Shown: piece after piece, positions 1 to 12,021 of the stretch
Numbering within the stretch: the first letter of the stretch is position 1
Layout of the letters: every line of letters starts with the position of its first letter
Origin: Chelydra serpentina
Taxonomy: Eukaryota; Chordata; Testudines; Chelydridae
DNA length: 64,000 nucleotides
Assembly: GCA_037349315.1 (NCBI GenBank)
Contig: JBAIAC010000035.1
Coordinates: forward strand, 9,128,501 to 9,192,500
Direction of reading: 5' to 3'
Made by a program: the position numbers and the translations under genes
Notes under the pieces: generated by a model
The model's database searches: none
Seen by the model: only the letters and a program-made list of their open reading frames with translations
What the model was told of the DNA's origin: nothing

Positions 1-288
1 CCGGATCGGTGGATAGTGATCGATCTATCGGGGGGTTGATTTATCCCCCCGATATTTATTTAGACTAGACGCGATAAATCAATCCCTGAGCGCTCTCCTG
101 TCGACTCCAGTACTCCACCACCGCGAGAGGGGCAAGCAGAGACGATGGGGGAGCAGCAGCAGTCGACTCAGCGCCGTGAAGATGCCGCGGTAAGTTGGTC
201 TAAGTACGCCGACTTCAGCTATGATATTCTCGTAGCTGAAGTAGCGCATCTTAGATCTATACCCTCCCCTCTTAGTATAGACCAGGGG
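1..288. mobile_element. hAT-like MITE fragment, GATC-rich family (cut by window edge)
   Basis: Contains TCGATC/TAGATC-rich sequence, the internal GTAGCTGAAGTAGCGCATCT motif and a right end resembling AGTATAGACCAGGGG. It belongs to the same family as 29055-29353 and 25488-25672. The left end is outside the window. Confidence 0.7.
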
Positions 289-2166
289 TAAGAGTGCCCA
301 TGCTAATCGATGCAACAGTTGTTGGTAGCTGTACTGTTAATGTCAAGGCAGATGAAACTGCAGAAAGTTAAGTGTGACACAAGGGGTTTTAGTAATATTT
401 CTAGCAAATGGAAGGTTCCAAATACAGGACCAAATTCTGCCCTCTGTTATATCCATACAACTCCCCCATCCAAGCCCACGTGTTGGGCAGAATTTTGCCC
501 ATAATGTACATAGTCCCATATGAGCCTGTATGAGTGTTTATAGTCAGTGTAAGCATTCAGTTAAGTTTTGTTCTTATACGGCTACAAGTTACATCGTTTA
601 CAACAAAAATAATGAAATACACTTCACAACTTACAACTCAACTAGCCAGTGGTATGCTACTTGACAGCACTTGAATTTGCCAAATACAGTACAGGTTTAT
701 GATGTCTGATCGTTGGTTACAGATCATTACATCTCAGCAAGGCTGGTGCCAGCTATGCGGGTTAAATAAGCAACCCCGTCAGAATGCCCTCCTACAAAGA
801 GCGTTTGTCATACGTTCTGTAATGCCTTCTGACCACAATTTCCTGCCCTCCCCGTCAAGTAGTTTCAAGTAAAATCTTTATAGTTATTCAATCAGATTTT
901 AGTTTCAAAAGGCTACGCTGTAAAATTCAATATGCAGTAAAACTTACACTGAGCTTCCCCATTTTTATTAGTCATTGTTTCACACTGTTGTGTTCTTAGG
1001 GTCCAAAATTAAAATTTAAGGGCATTTTTCAAGGTAATAAAAATAAGCTCAAGTATACGTTACCAAATAAAGATCCATTTATAATAATTTTCTGTAATTA
1101 AACTCATATGTTTTGTTTTATAACGAGAACCAGAGACTTGCTCTTTTCCTGAGCTGGAGAAATCACGTCAGCCAAAAGAAGACTGTTAAATCAGCATGGG
1201 AACAAGGGAAAGCGTTAAGGGGCAGCTTCATACAATCAATGATTTTTGAAGGATTTAAAAAGCAAAGTTATCCAGGCTCTTTTGTTCTTAATTAAACTCC
1301 TTACTTTTCTCTTATGTCCATTATTCAAAAAGCATAAGGCTCTAATAGTGCTGCTATTGGATTTAGGAAAATATAAATACAGATAAATAAAATACCCCTT
1401 TGCCTTTGGATTAACTACATAACCAAAAGCGGAAAATTGCTTAATTGCCAATACAAAGATCTTGCTCATTAAGTCAAAGTAATATTAGACATCTTGCCCA
1501 CTGTCTTATCCCACATCATCTCATTTCTTCCAAACACAATTCAATTCTTTAGCAAAGAGCGGAACACCAAAGAAGCAGACAAGACAGTTGGAGTCACATT
1601 TGATACAGGTGTTGAAATTTCCAGTGTATTGCATATATGCTCAAGTATTTTACAGCAATAGTCCAAACGATACGACTTAAGGATGAAAGCCTGCAAAAAC
1701 TTACTACCAGGCAGGTGCTTACTACCATAAGTAGTCTGTTGATATCTATGAGACAACCCACAGTAGCATTTGCATGAGTGGATCCTAACATACTACTACT
1801 GCTGTGTTTTAAACCATTAAGGTAGAATAATGTGATTTCTAAAATGAAGGAGGGGCAACATACATCAAAGAGTTTTTAGGCCTGATTTCTTAAAACCTGG
1901 ATTCCCCTTTTGTGCCTGCAATTATGTGCAGGAATAATGTAAATCGTTCAGGGATGTAACTACTCCACCATATCATGTGTAAACGCTAAGTCTACCCACT
2001 GGGAATTGGAGCTACAAAAATACATACAGGTTGTAAATGTAAAAACAGGAAACTTGGCCATAAAAACCAGCCACTCATCTCCCAATGACTGAGATCAGAA
2101 ACAAGTTACATAGAAATCAAAGATAACTTAAGTGCTGAGTAATATTTGTTTAATAAGAGCCATGTA

Positions 2167-2207
2167 GTGTGTGTGTGTGAGTGTGTGAGAGAGAGAGAGA
2201 GAGAGAT
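2167..2207. repeat. (GT)n(GA)n microsatellite
   Basis: A run of GT dinucleotides passes directly into a run of GA dinucleotides over about 40 bp. Confidence 0.95.
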
Positions 2208-4900
2208 ATGCAATTAATGGATTGTCAGGGCAATCCTTTAGAGATGGATTTTGCCACCCTGAAAGAGAGCCAGGACCAACTCTTTAAGTAGGCCCACTGA
2301 AATCAGTGGAACGGCTCATGAATTCAGGTATTACTGAATGCAAGCAAGAATGGCAGAATCAGGTCCTTTACTACTCCATTCCACCAGACCTAAGCAAGTA
2401 AACCTGCTTATCCTCTGGGAGTGGAAGTTAGCTTCAGGACTATAACAACTTGTCTACCTGTCTCATTCTGACGACAATCTCCTCTCCGATCTACATGGAA
2501 GATCTTGACTCTGCTTTCTCCGGGAAACATGGTCTTCCAGTGACATCTCTCATAAGTACATGCTTGGCAAGATGGGTACAGGGATCTTATTTCAATTTCC
2601 TGTTCATTCAAAAGTTGAAGACATCCATGTCTGTCTTCACCTCCCAGCGGTGCTGGTGACTTGTCTGAATTCATACTATGAAACTTTCATAGCAAAGCTA
2701 TCAGACTTCTGTCTCCCTAACAGACATTATGCGTCAACTTGGAGACCTCTTGTGATGATGTGTTAATGCTTGCATTGGTGACCCCATATTCCCATGAGTA
2801 GTTTCAATTACTTGGGACTACTCACAGAAATAAGGGCCCACCAACGGATATATGTGTGGCACAATCCTGCCCTCAGAGATTTGGTTTTCTCTGCTAAAAC
2901 TGCCAATAGCATCGAATAGGATTGTGGGTTGCGTGACGTGAAGTCTCCTCTATTTGGCACGTGATTCAAGTCAAACTCATTTCACAAAGGTCAGATGGTC
3001 ATGGTTATCGACCCCTTTTTTAAGATACAGGTATGAGGTGCTGTAGCACTGCTAATCCCAAGAGTCATCTAGATTTGGTCCTCCTGAGGTTTTTTGGCAT
3101 TATTTTATCCTCTTGCTGTCGTAAACATTTTGGTATAGATGAGTGAAACCATTTGGTGAAACCATTTATATTTTCAGTGTGATAATATAGTCCTTCTCCA
3201 GTTCTAATGAATTACATGTAAAGACTAAGGAATCCACTTCTTTAGATGAATCAAATGGAAATATGCTGGAAGTCCAGAAACTCTGCTAAGTGGCAATTTC
3301 TGGTTTTCCTACCTCTTCACTGTAAAATTAACACAGGGAACCAAACTGAGGCTCAGTACATCCAGTTGAACCAAGCTACTGTTTTCTTGAGAAGCCAACT
3401 TAAACTCCAGTTAGTCTGTTCAGGTAGACACTGTGAAAGATCTCTCAGTTTGCTGTTTAGCAGAGGAAGAGTTTATTTCATTTGAACTCGAGACAGTTAA
3501 GACATCCCAAAAGACTTGGTTCCATACTGGACTGGGCAGCAAAATACTTTCCCAAATGTTCTCACAAACATCTGCGTGATTTGATGTCAGTTCTCTTGAT
3601 TAAATGATTTTCTACACATGAGCTCGGTCAAGTAGAAATTGCTAATCCTTTAATTTCAACTCTTGCATTTATTTCAAATTTGCATGGAAACCTTTGTTTA
3701 ACATCGGTGCTAGAAAACACAGAACTAGCTCAAATAAAACCCTCCAACTGGCATCGGTCTCTCAGAAGCTTGTGAAACTACCTCAGACCCAAATGATGAT
3801 TTTCTGGGGCTTGCGTGACCTTGCAAAGGCTTGTGTCTCTTGGAAGACAGACAAACTTCATCTCAAGTCCAGCAGGAAGCATGGCATACATGTTATTAAA
3901 TGATGTGAAGACTGCACCTTTCAAAAGAATGTGCTGAGGCTGGTTAAATAGATTACTTTATGCAATGGCTAGTTGAAGATTAATATTTGCAGGTTTGGGC
4001 ACAGAACTGATCTGAAAGCCTAATTCATTTTTCCTGAAAGAGTCATCAGGAAACTATCGTCTTAATCTGACCACACCCTCTCACTTCATTTTTTCTCCTT
4101 CACCTAAAAATCTACATAAGTAGATGCATTTTATGTTGTTCCCAATATCCATTAGCTTTGAGACGCTTCTTTATAGAGAAGCAGTATGGGGTCTAGATCT
4201 GGGAGATGAACAGTTAGGTACCAGGTAACACCTGTACATACTTCATTACAGCACTGAGAACTCTGTAAGTGGAGAAAAATACACCCCAATTTATAATAAA
4301 TAATTGGGCTTTGGGTTTATATAGCCCTTTCCATCCTTAACATAGCAAACTGATTGAGGATCATTATCAAAATTTTACAGATGGGAAATCATGAGACAGA
4401 AAGATTTATTTGGGAATGAATGCTGAAGACTCAACGTACAATGCATAAGAAATATGAAGGCTCCCCATGTTTTTATTCACCAAGAGTGAAATTAACACAT
4501 TAGTGCCAAGGATACGACACTAATTAAATCGCATTTAAGGCCTCAGTGCAAGCAGCCCTTCCTTACCTGTCCAATGATTTCTCAACTCTTGAGAGTCCAG
4601 CAGGAGTTTGTGTCTGACAGTTCATTCCAATTAGCACATGATATGATGTCTGATAAGTATGAGTGCCTTTCCCCAAAATGCACTGTTTAAAAAGCAATTA
4701 GAATGCTGATAACAGCATGTAATTAAACTGATCTGAAGTACATATAAAGAAGAAGCCCTACATTGTAATCTCATGTCCAGCATGTTTAATAACAGCTGTT
4801 TCTTTTTCATAACAACACTTTGTTTGGAGCAAAAAAGCCTAATGCATGTATCCATACTGAAGCTTTTTACTGAGATTTCTAGATACTCTCAAGTACTTAC

Positions 4901-4999
4901 GTTGATTTTCCACAGACTTTTCTCTGGTACCACTGTTTGCAGTTTGTGTAGTATTTCCTGTTTGTTCCAAGAAGCTTCTGCACAGCACACACATTGGGG
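4901..4999 (-). CDS. TGFBI: TGFBI exon 2 (Cys-rich EMI-like region)
   Basis: This is a 99-nt minus-strand exon. The acceptor reads CTATAG and the donor AC|GTAAGT. It joins exon 1 in frame (GG + C gives the shared Gly) and encodes [20 protein letters not shown] followed by [13 protein letters not shown] and a split Thr codon. This is the conserved start of the TGFBI EMI-like region; compared with the human protein as I know it, only a few conservative changes are present (for example VI to LL, F to Y, I to V). All cysteines expected in this exon (three) are kept. The exon ends in phase 2, as needed to continue into the VISYECCPGY exon. I found no copy of that exon between 1 and 4900. Confidence 0.97.
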
Positions 5000-7900
5000 C
5001 TATAGATAAAGAAAGACAGAAAAGACACTAAGTTTCTCCCTCATTCGGACATATTAACATTAAGAGATCCCCTATCAACAGTAGGTCTTTGCAGCACTTT
5101 GATTTTTATGAAGAAGGAATATTTTATAGCTGCAATTTACCTTTCTAAGAGATCAGAATGCATGATGACGACTATAAATTAAACTGAGAAAGAGCTCTTC
5201 CTTCATCAAGCCAGGACTTTTTTCTTTCCCGAATGCAAAAACCTGACCTGTTCCATCCCCTCAACAATAAAAATTACAGCTAAAATTACAGTTGCATCAG
5301 GGGTTCCACTATGGACACCAACTCACAAAGGAAAATAAGCTTCGGATAAAGACTTGATAGAGAAGATAACAGTGTGAAGATATTTAAATAAATGTAAGCA
5401 AAAAGAACCCCTATGTTTTTAATTAAAAATATCAGGATCCTTAGCTGAAGATTAAACTAGAACTATTTTGTACATGAAATTAGAATTGTTGTGCTACTAA
5501 TAGTTAGCGTGTGCTACTCTATCAACATAGTAACTTTTTCATTGTATGAATTAATATGTGCATGTTGATAGTATCCATCCGTTATCCTGCAAGGAGCTAA
5601 GCACTCCAGACCCAATCCTGCAAATCACTTAAGCACATGCTTAACTTTAAGCACATTACTAATCCCACCAACGTCAATGGATCAGGGCCAAAGTGCTCAG
5701 CATCTCACAGGATCGAGCACATTCCAAAGTGTCTCTGCTAACTGATGAATAGGGTCCATATATAGATTTGTTCACAAAGCTATGCAGATTTCAAGAGTAG
5801 CAGGATATGGACAAAAGGATGGTAAATGCTGGCAGCATAATTTGTTGCTTTTAGGGATGGGATGTCTCCCCCACAAACTACCGCTCCTGTGTCCTGATCC
5901 CTAGACGTGGTGAACACCTACAACTCAGAGCTAAGTTAACAGGAGCTGTGGATGCTCAAGCACCATGCAGGGTCAAGCTCTGAATGTAACTCGGCTCAAA
6001 TATATTGTTTGCTTTCCTCAGTCAGTTCCCAACAATTCCAGCAGCGGGTTATTAATGGCCTACTCCTGCAGAGCACTGCATTGTAATTCACTGAGCCATA
6101 AACCTGGGGGTGGGGGTGGGGGAAACAAATCACAGTGGTCTCCTGTTACTTAGACTTACTGAGGCAAAATATACTACTACAGCCTGTTTGCACATATGCT
6201 CTGAGGTATTATGAACAATGCTTACTTGTCCAAATGAACACAGGAGATTTTGTGGTGTAGTATTGATTTGTCCTCACCCACCTGTGTGCTTCATGTTCTC
6301 ACTATTGCACAAAAGCTCAGTTCTCCAATGGTTGGTCTCCAAGTCATTAGTATGAGTTAGTGAGGTTCTACTATCCGTTTGCTAAATCCACTGCCAGTCT
6401 CAGTGGGAGCGTGGCTTCTCTTCAGTAAGTCTTTGTTAATCTCGCTGCGGCTTTCATCTATAGAGACAGCGCCCAGTCCGGCTAGGTGCCGGGCCCTTTT
6501 GCCGCCCACTGAAGTCAATGGAAGTTGCGGGCTCTCGGTGGCTCACAGAATTGAGCTGACTCACCGCTTCCATAATTTCTGACATTTCCAAGAAAAACAA
6601 TGCATTTCTGCTTGAAAGTGTTCATTGCACTTTACGTGCAAAATGTTAGGCATGCAGGGGAAAAAATTAAAAACGACTAAAAATAAACCAGACTGCCGGC
6701 TTTTCAGTTGGCAGAGCCTGGCCTAGTCTCATTGACTTCAGGGCAGCTACGCCAATGGACACCAGTGGAGGATCCCGCCCCAAAAGTACAACCCACAGAC
6801 ATTCCTGCACCTTCTGACTCAGCCTACCTTGGCTACTCTCATATTGCAGTGAGCAAGTCTGGTTACTAATACATACCAACCAAAGAGCCCTAGATTTCAA
6901 TGTCCATTTGATTGGACAATCCCCTCCAGGATTCATCCTTTACGTGTCTGGCTACTGGAGAATTAATTTTATTATTTCTTCTGCATCCTTTGGAATGGTC
7001 TCCTACTTTTTAAGAGGCTGATGAAGAAATACTTTGTACTCTGAGTACTGCTTTCATATTAACCCATTACCTTTTTTAAGCTAAAATACTGAAGCTACAT
7101 GGTGCTGCTGTTCAGGTTTTGATTTATCAGTACAATGCCATACAGGTTCAGATCAAGCCCCATTAAAGAAAACAAATACTGCTATATTTTCAGTGATCCC
7201 CATAACAAAGCTGGAGTAATTTCAGTGTATATTCTAGTGTTCTGCCCGGTTTAGATTTAAATGAATCTGTCAGTACTCTACACTGTCTACACATAAGTCC
7301 CTTACTTCAGCTGTGCAACAATTTAGAATGAAACAAGTTGACTTGTATATAAATTGTTTCCTTTCATCTAACATACTGCTCGCCAGTCGGTCCCTAACTG
7401 ATATCCTTGGAGTAGGGACTGTCCTTGAAAGTTTGGAAACAGCCTATCACATAGTGAATGCTTCTGAAAATAATATGCAGCTGGATCATAATGATTTACC
7501 TACCTGCCTTCAGTAGAGTAAGTCACTGCCTATTTTATGACAGTGGAAATGCATTATTGTCACTCAATACCTTTTCCAAGCAAATATTTCTATGTTGGTG
7601 TTAATTTACCTTCTGCAATTCTTAACTGCAGCCCCACGCACAGATCTGCCCCCGCTCACTTTTTTTAAAATGTGCATAAGTTGTCACTTATTTCTAGATC
7701 TCCAGATTTGGTCTCCCTTACTCCTATTCAGTAGTATCTTCCTCTGCAATTAGTACTATTGGCTTCAATAGAACTACTCATAGAGCAAGGTGATATACAA
7801 CATGAGTAAGGGTAACAGAATCTGTCTCTTATGTTCTCTGCTAATGATACACGAATGTACTTGATGTCCAAGAATCCTTTGGTTGTTTTTCTATTGCTAC

Positions 7901-10457
7901 ATGTTTGACACATCCATACATTGGCATCCAAATACTATTAGTTTGCTCTTACTTGATGCTGATAAAACTGAACTGCTTTTATAAAGTTCTGTCCATCAGA
8001 AAGGGACTAGTGGGCCAAATTCTGCTTTCAGTTATGCTGGATTTACATCAGGGTAACTGACAGCAGCATGTGATACACTTCATCCATAAACACTCGCTTC
8101 TTGTTCTCCCTCGGAGATACCAGTGCTGCTAGGAAACAGTGGCAGACGCGTGCCTCTATTTCTATTGATCGTACTGGCAACAACATTCTCCTCAGTCTCC
8201 AGAAATGAAGAGCCATAGGAGAAATACATTCAATGAATGTAAGATTGGTAAATTACTACAGCCCTATTTGCACACTTTCGTCTTACAGTTATTGGCAGAA
8301 CTTGGCCATTGTTTAGTTTCAAGACCTATGTACATGGAGGGCAACATTGCATGTCAATTACTTAAGGCAGGCAATAGCCTCTAGAACTCATCCACTAAGA
8401 TCTAGAATCTTAAGATCTAGAACTCATCCAATGAGATCTAGAATCCATCAGGGTTCTAGATCTCGTTAAACACAAACTAATATACTGTTGTTACAACAGC
8501 TGATCTAGTTTCCAGATGACATGTTGATTGCAATATTTCACCATTTTTTCCTTTAAAAAATGTGGCCTTGGGTCCAACTACCCATCTGAACTGTAGCTTC
8601 TCTTTAATCAACATCAAGTTGCAAAGGGGAGCCATGTGAATTTTGTACCCATTTCAAGATTCTAGGAGATTCCCAGTCAGATCTCAAGACAGGTGAGTCA
8701 GCGTCACAAACTACAGATTCCACAGTTAGTGTTATAGCTAACAATGCGTCCGTGTCACTAGAACCAGCATCAGTACTGTGTGTGTTACCAATCCAGGAGA
8801 AGACATCCACACACATTTTTAGATGTTCTTTGGGAAGCATAGAACTAAAGAACTGATTACTTTTGTCAAGAATGCTTTCAAGATCTATTGAAAAGGATTA
8901 CATGAAACACTACAGTTGATTAGTGGGGGAAAGCCCTTTAAAATCTGTCTCACATTACTTCAGACTATGTAAAAATAAAATTACACCAGAAATGGACATG
9001 GAGAATTTCAACTTTGCAGATAAACAAAATGTAAGACAAATTAAAACGCTCCATGAAAAATTCACTACAAATATCTTCTCTTCTCATGCTTTGTCTAGAC
9101 CCTGTAGTTCTGATTTTGCATAAGTGTGGATAACATTCTTGGTGGTCTGCAGGCACAAATATAAAAGATTGTCCCTGCCCCAAGGAGCCAGTAGTCTAGC
9201 ATCAGAACTGTGCCAAAGTCTTTATAGACAAAAATTGACGATAAAGTCCTGGCCATGAAGGGCCATTCTAAACAGAAATTCTTTTATGAATGATACATAA
9301 ATATAACCTTGTAAACTGGTTTAAAATGGTCCATGCAATACCAAGACACTAAAGCGAAAAATACGGCACACATAAAATCTGTTATTGTTATTTTGTGGCA
9401 TAATCTCACTACTGTTTATATTTAAACAATATACAGTATCATATTATTAGTTTTGCAAACATTTGTTCAGCATAACAGCATCCATGTAACTTTGCTTGTA
9501 TGTAAGTACCTTTCCTCTTAGTAGCTCAGGGTGCCTTACAACCATTCACAAAGCTATTGAAACCCCTCTGAGATACATTAGGTGGAAAATAGAGGCGGCT
9601 TACAAACTTTGGAATTTTCTGTTTTCCCACTGAAATGTCGTTATGGTCAATATTTTTCAACAAATTCTTTGCTACTTCAGGGGCACAAAAAGATTAAACT
9701 TGTCCATAGGTGGCAACAGTACATCCTGCAGTATTTTAGTGGTTAACACTACTGGAGAGCAGCTGAATTTTGGTGTCTCTACCATTATTCCAGGTTGTAG
9801 CTGATGTGTTCATCCTAGCGCACACTCTACGTTTCAAAAGGTGTGTACACACACACATGAAATGTTATGTATAGGTGTGCATACAGTCACTTATGAGAGT
9901 ACTGTATGTTCCACTCTGTGCATCTGACGAAGTGGGTTTTAGCCCACCAAAGCTTATGCCCAAATACATTTGTTAGTCTCTAAGGTGCCACAAGTATTCC
10001 TTTTTTGCGGATACAAAGTAACAGGCTACCACTCGGAAACCTGATTGATTATTGGCAGCATCTCCTTCGCGTATATTTCATTGTATATTTCTAAGTCTGA
10101 CTGTACCAATAAAAATGTTTGAACAGACTAAGCAGCATCTGCCCCAGTGCTTGCAAACACAGGGGGATAAATAAGCCTGGGCCCCTTAACGATCAAAGGC
10201 GGACAGTTCCCCTTTGAGTGGAGCTGTCGGGCGGCTGGTCAGTGTCTCTCCTGCCTTCCAGCAGCGACCGAGGCAGCTAACGGCCCCGCGCAGGAATGAA
10301 TCAATGAACACCAGCCTCACGCCCACCCATCTACCGTCCGGCAGAGCCCGGCGCTTCTCCAGCCCCCGCCGCTTCCCTTTCCACCCAGCCCCGCCGCCCC
10401 GGCCGCAGCCGCGCGTCCCGCGGGCCGGGTCCAGCGGAGCGACGCTCCCCGCCTTAC
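5000..10457 (-). other. TGFBI intron 1 (contents)
   Basis: About 5.5 kb of AT-rich intron. It holds degenerate repeats such as the palindromic type near 5590-5710 (CAATCCTGCAAATCACTTAA followed by its inverted partner), the AGATCTAGA cluster at 8390-8465, and a hammerhead-like repeat near 9918-10045. No other gene is seen. Confidence 0.7.
9890..10045 (+). mobile_element. Retroelement 3'-end fragment with hammerhead-like core
   Basis: Contains CATCTGACGA, a short inverted repeat (GTGGG...CCCAC), AAAGCTTATGC, and the tail TTTGTTAGTCTCTAAGGTGC with CACAAGTATTCC. Related copies occur at 26240-26345 and, in two orientations, at 58471-58697. The tail is a familiar interspersed repeat of turtle genomes; the parent family is probably Penelope-like or another non-LTR group. 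Confidence 0.6.
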
Positions 10458-10579
10458 CCGTGCTGCCGGCCGCGTAGCCGGCTGTGCTGCAGGACCTGCT
10501 GGTAGGGGCTCTTGGCTGCCCCGGACAGGGTCGCCGCCAGAGCCCAGGCCAGCGCCAGCAGCAGCACGCCGCGCTCCAT
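10458..10579 (-). CDS. TGFBI: TGFBI exon 1 (start codon, signal peptide, mature N-terminus)
   Basis: TGFBI (beta-ig-h3, keratoepithelin) is a secreted extracellular-matrix protein with an N-terminal EMI-like Cys-rich region and four FAS1 domains; it binds collagens and integrins. On the minus strand the ATG at 10579-10577 opens a hydrophobic leader ([20 protein letters not shown]), followed by [20 protein letters not shown]. That matches the known vertebrate TGFBI N-terminus ([19 protein letters not shown]) almost residue for residue. The coding part is 122 nt and ends in phase 2 at 10458 with a consensus donor (GG|GTAAGG). The next exon lies at 4901-4999, after an intron of about 5.5 kb. The leader is about five residues shorter than the human one. 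The exon sits in a CpG island with a TATA-like box upstream. The gene is partial because exon 3 onward lies beyond the left edge. Confidence 0.97.
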
Positions 10580-10645
10580 GGCGCGCCGCGGGGACCGGAC
10601 GGAGCAGACGGGGAAGTGGGAGCCCGGCGGAGCGGGCAGCCGCGG

Positions 10646-10652
10646 TTAAATA
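10646..10652 (-). promoter_or_regulatory. TGFBI TATA-like box (TATTTAA on minus strand)
   Basis: The minus strand reads TATTTAA about 70 bp upstream of the TGFBI ATG, with a GC box (GGGGGCGGGG on the plus strand) at 10684-10694 further upstream. Transcription would be expected to start near 10615-10625. This is inferred from motif position only. Confidence 0.6.
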
Positions 10653-11645
10653 CGAGCCGGAGGGGACGGAGCGGGGCTGGGCAGGGGGCGGGGCCGGGCA
10701 ATGGGATCGCGCTGCCCCCCGGGCCGGGGAACGCAGCTCCCACCCCCGCCGCGGGCCAGAGGGACCGTGTGTGCGGGGGGAGCGCCTGCTCTTCCCCCGC
10801 CCTTGGCCCGGCCCGAAGCCCCCCGGGCTGGGGGGAGCCGGCTGCGGCCCTGGCAGCCCCCTCTGCCGGCTGATCGGCGCCTGCATGCGCCCCTCTTCTG
10901 AACCCTGCCCCCCAGCAGGAGAGGGCAGCCGGTTGAAACCGGAGCGGGAGCGTTCACACAGCAGCCAAAGAGGAGGGAGTCCTGCTCCCCCCAAACCAGG
11001 GGAGAGGGAGAACCATGATCTCGTGTGTCCTCCCCCCCACACACACACACGCCATCCCTTCACCCCCAGCCCTGCGCTCTGCCTCTTGATCGGCTCCTCC
11101 ATCCCACCTTCCCCAAGCTATTCTTCCACCCCCCACACCCCAAGCTTGTCACCCATTGTGTCGCTCCCACCCAGCCTCTCCCACCCTTGTGGTGCTGGAG
11201 GGGAGCTGGGAGAGCAAGGGAAGGGGCAGAGATAATGGGGGGGAATAGGGGAGCAGGTTGGGAGGAGGGTTTGGGGACCAGATTGCGGATCCCGAGCAAT
11301 ATAAACATATCACCAGGCTTTAGAATCCTGATCCGGCTTGGCAATAAAGGGAGAGGAATAACTGAAGTGATAAGGGAGCCAAAAAAACACTCAGATGGAT
11401 TATTTCCAACCTCCTGGCCCAGCTTCCTCCTGGGATTAGCTGTCACTGACAGTGATGTCAGGGGGTCTTCCCTGGCCGTTTACACAGTGCCAGGTTGAGC
11501 ATGAATCTGTGTAACATACAATAAAGAGCCTCATTTTCCAATGACTTTCAGCTCAGATGGGCATGTGGATTTTTTCCTCCTTAAATCTATTTCCAGGTTT
11601 GTGTTTTTACTTATGGCAAGTGGGGTTTGAAGTCTCTCTCTCTCT

Positions 11646-12021
11646 GGCCCGGTCTACACTACACGGTTAGGGCGCCATAAGCAACCTGGCATCCACCTAG
11701 GTGTGGAAGTGTCTTCACTTAAATTTGGCTCCTGCCGATACAAGTGCCTCTGTAACATTTAGTAACATCACTTCCCTGGGCAGCAGAGAGTCATGGTCAA
11801 TGTAATTAGGTCAACACAGCATCAGCGTAGCTTGGTCAACTGTTACTGGCCTCCGGGAGCTGTCCCACGTTGGCAATCTGATTGATACAGGTGCTCCTAG
11901 GAAGGATGTACACCGCTGACACAAAGAGCCAAGTGTGTGCACACACAAGTGCTTTAATAACACCGGTGGCTGTATGCCAATGAAGGTTAGGTCAACATAA
12001 TTGTGTAGTGTAGACGTGGCC
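11646..12021. mobile_element. MITE with TIR GGCC-YG-TCTACACTACAC
   Basis: The left end GGCCCGGTCTACACTACAC and right end GTGTAGTGTAGACGTGGCC are inverted copies of each other (about 376 bp apart), and there is no transposase frame inside. This is a non-autonomous DNA transposon, probably hAT. The surrounding CT-repeat hides the target duplication. Confidence 0.75.

Larger units (their letters stand above)
1..4900 (-). other. TGFBI intron 2 (partial), no further exon recognised
   Basis: Apart from the MITE at 1-288 and the simple repeat at 2167-2207, this AT-rich stretch shows no recognisable coding exon. I looked on the minus strand for the ECCPGYEK exon and for the first FAS1 exon and did not find them. 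The 88-codon open frame at 2408-2674 does not match TGFBI. Confidence 0.65.
10190..10910. promoter_or_regulatory. CpG island over the TGFBI promoter and exon 1
   Basis: This stretch is very GC-rich and dense in CpG, unlike the AT-rich DNA on both sides. It covers TGFBI exon 1, its 5' UTR, the TATA-like box and several Sp1-type GC boxes. Long open frames on both strands here (over 100 codons) result from the GC bias and low stop frequency and are not separate genes. Confidence 0.85.

Noticed and set aside
2408..2674. 88-codon minus-strand frame inside TGFBI intron 2 with several cysteines
   Set aside because: It does not match the TGFBI EMI or FAS1 sequence, has no acceptor/donor pair in a suitable phase, and the plus strand is equally open.
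10186..11498. Long overlapping open frames on both strands (up to 261 codons)
   Set aside because: They lie in the TGFBI CpG island and adjacent GC-rich DNA, where stop codons are rare. Only the short minus-strand segment with TGFBI sequence is supported.
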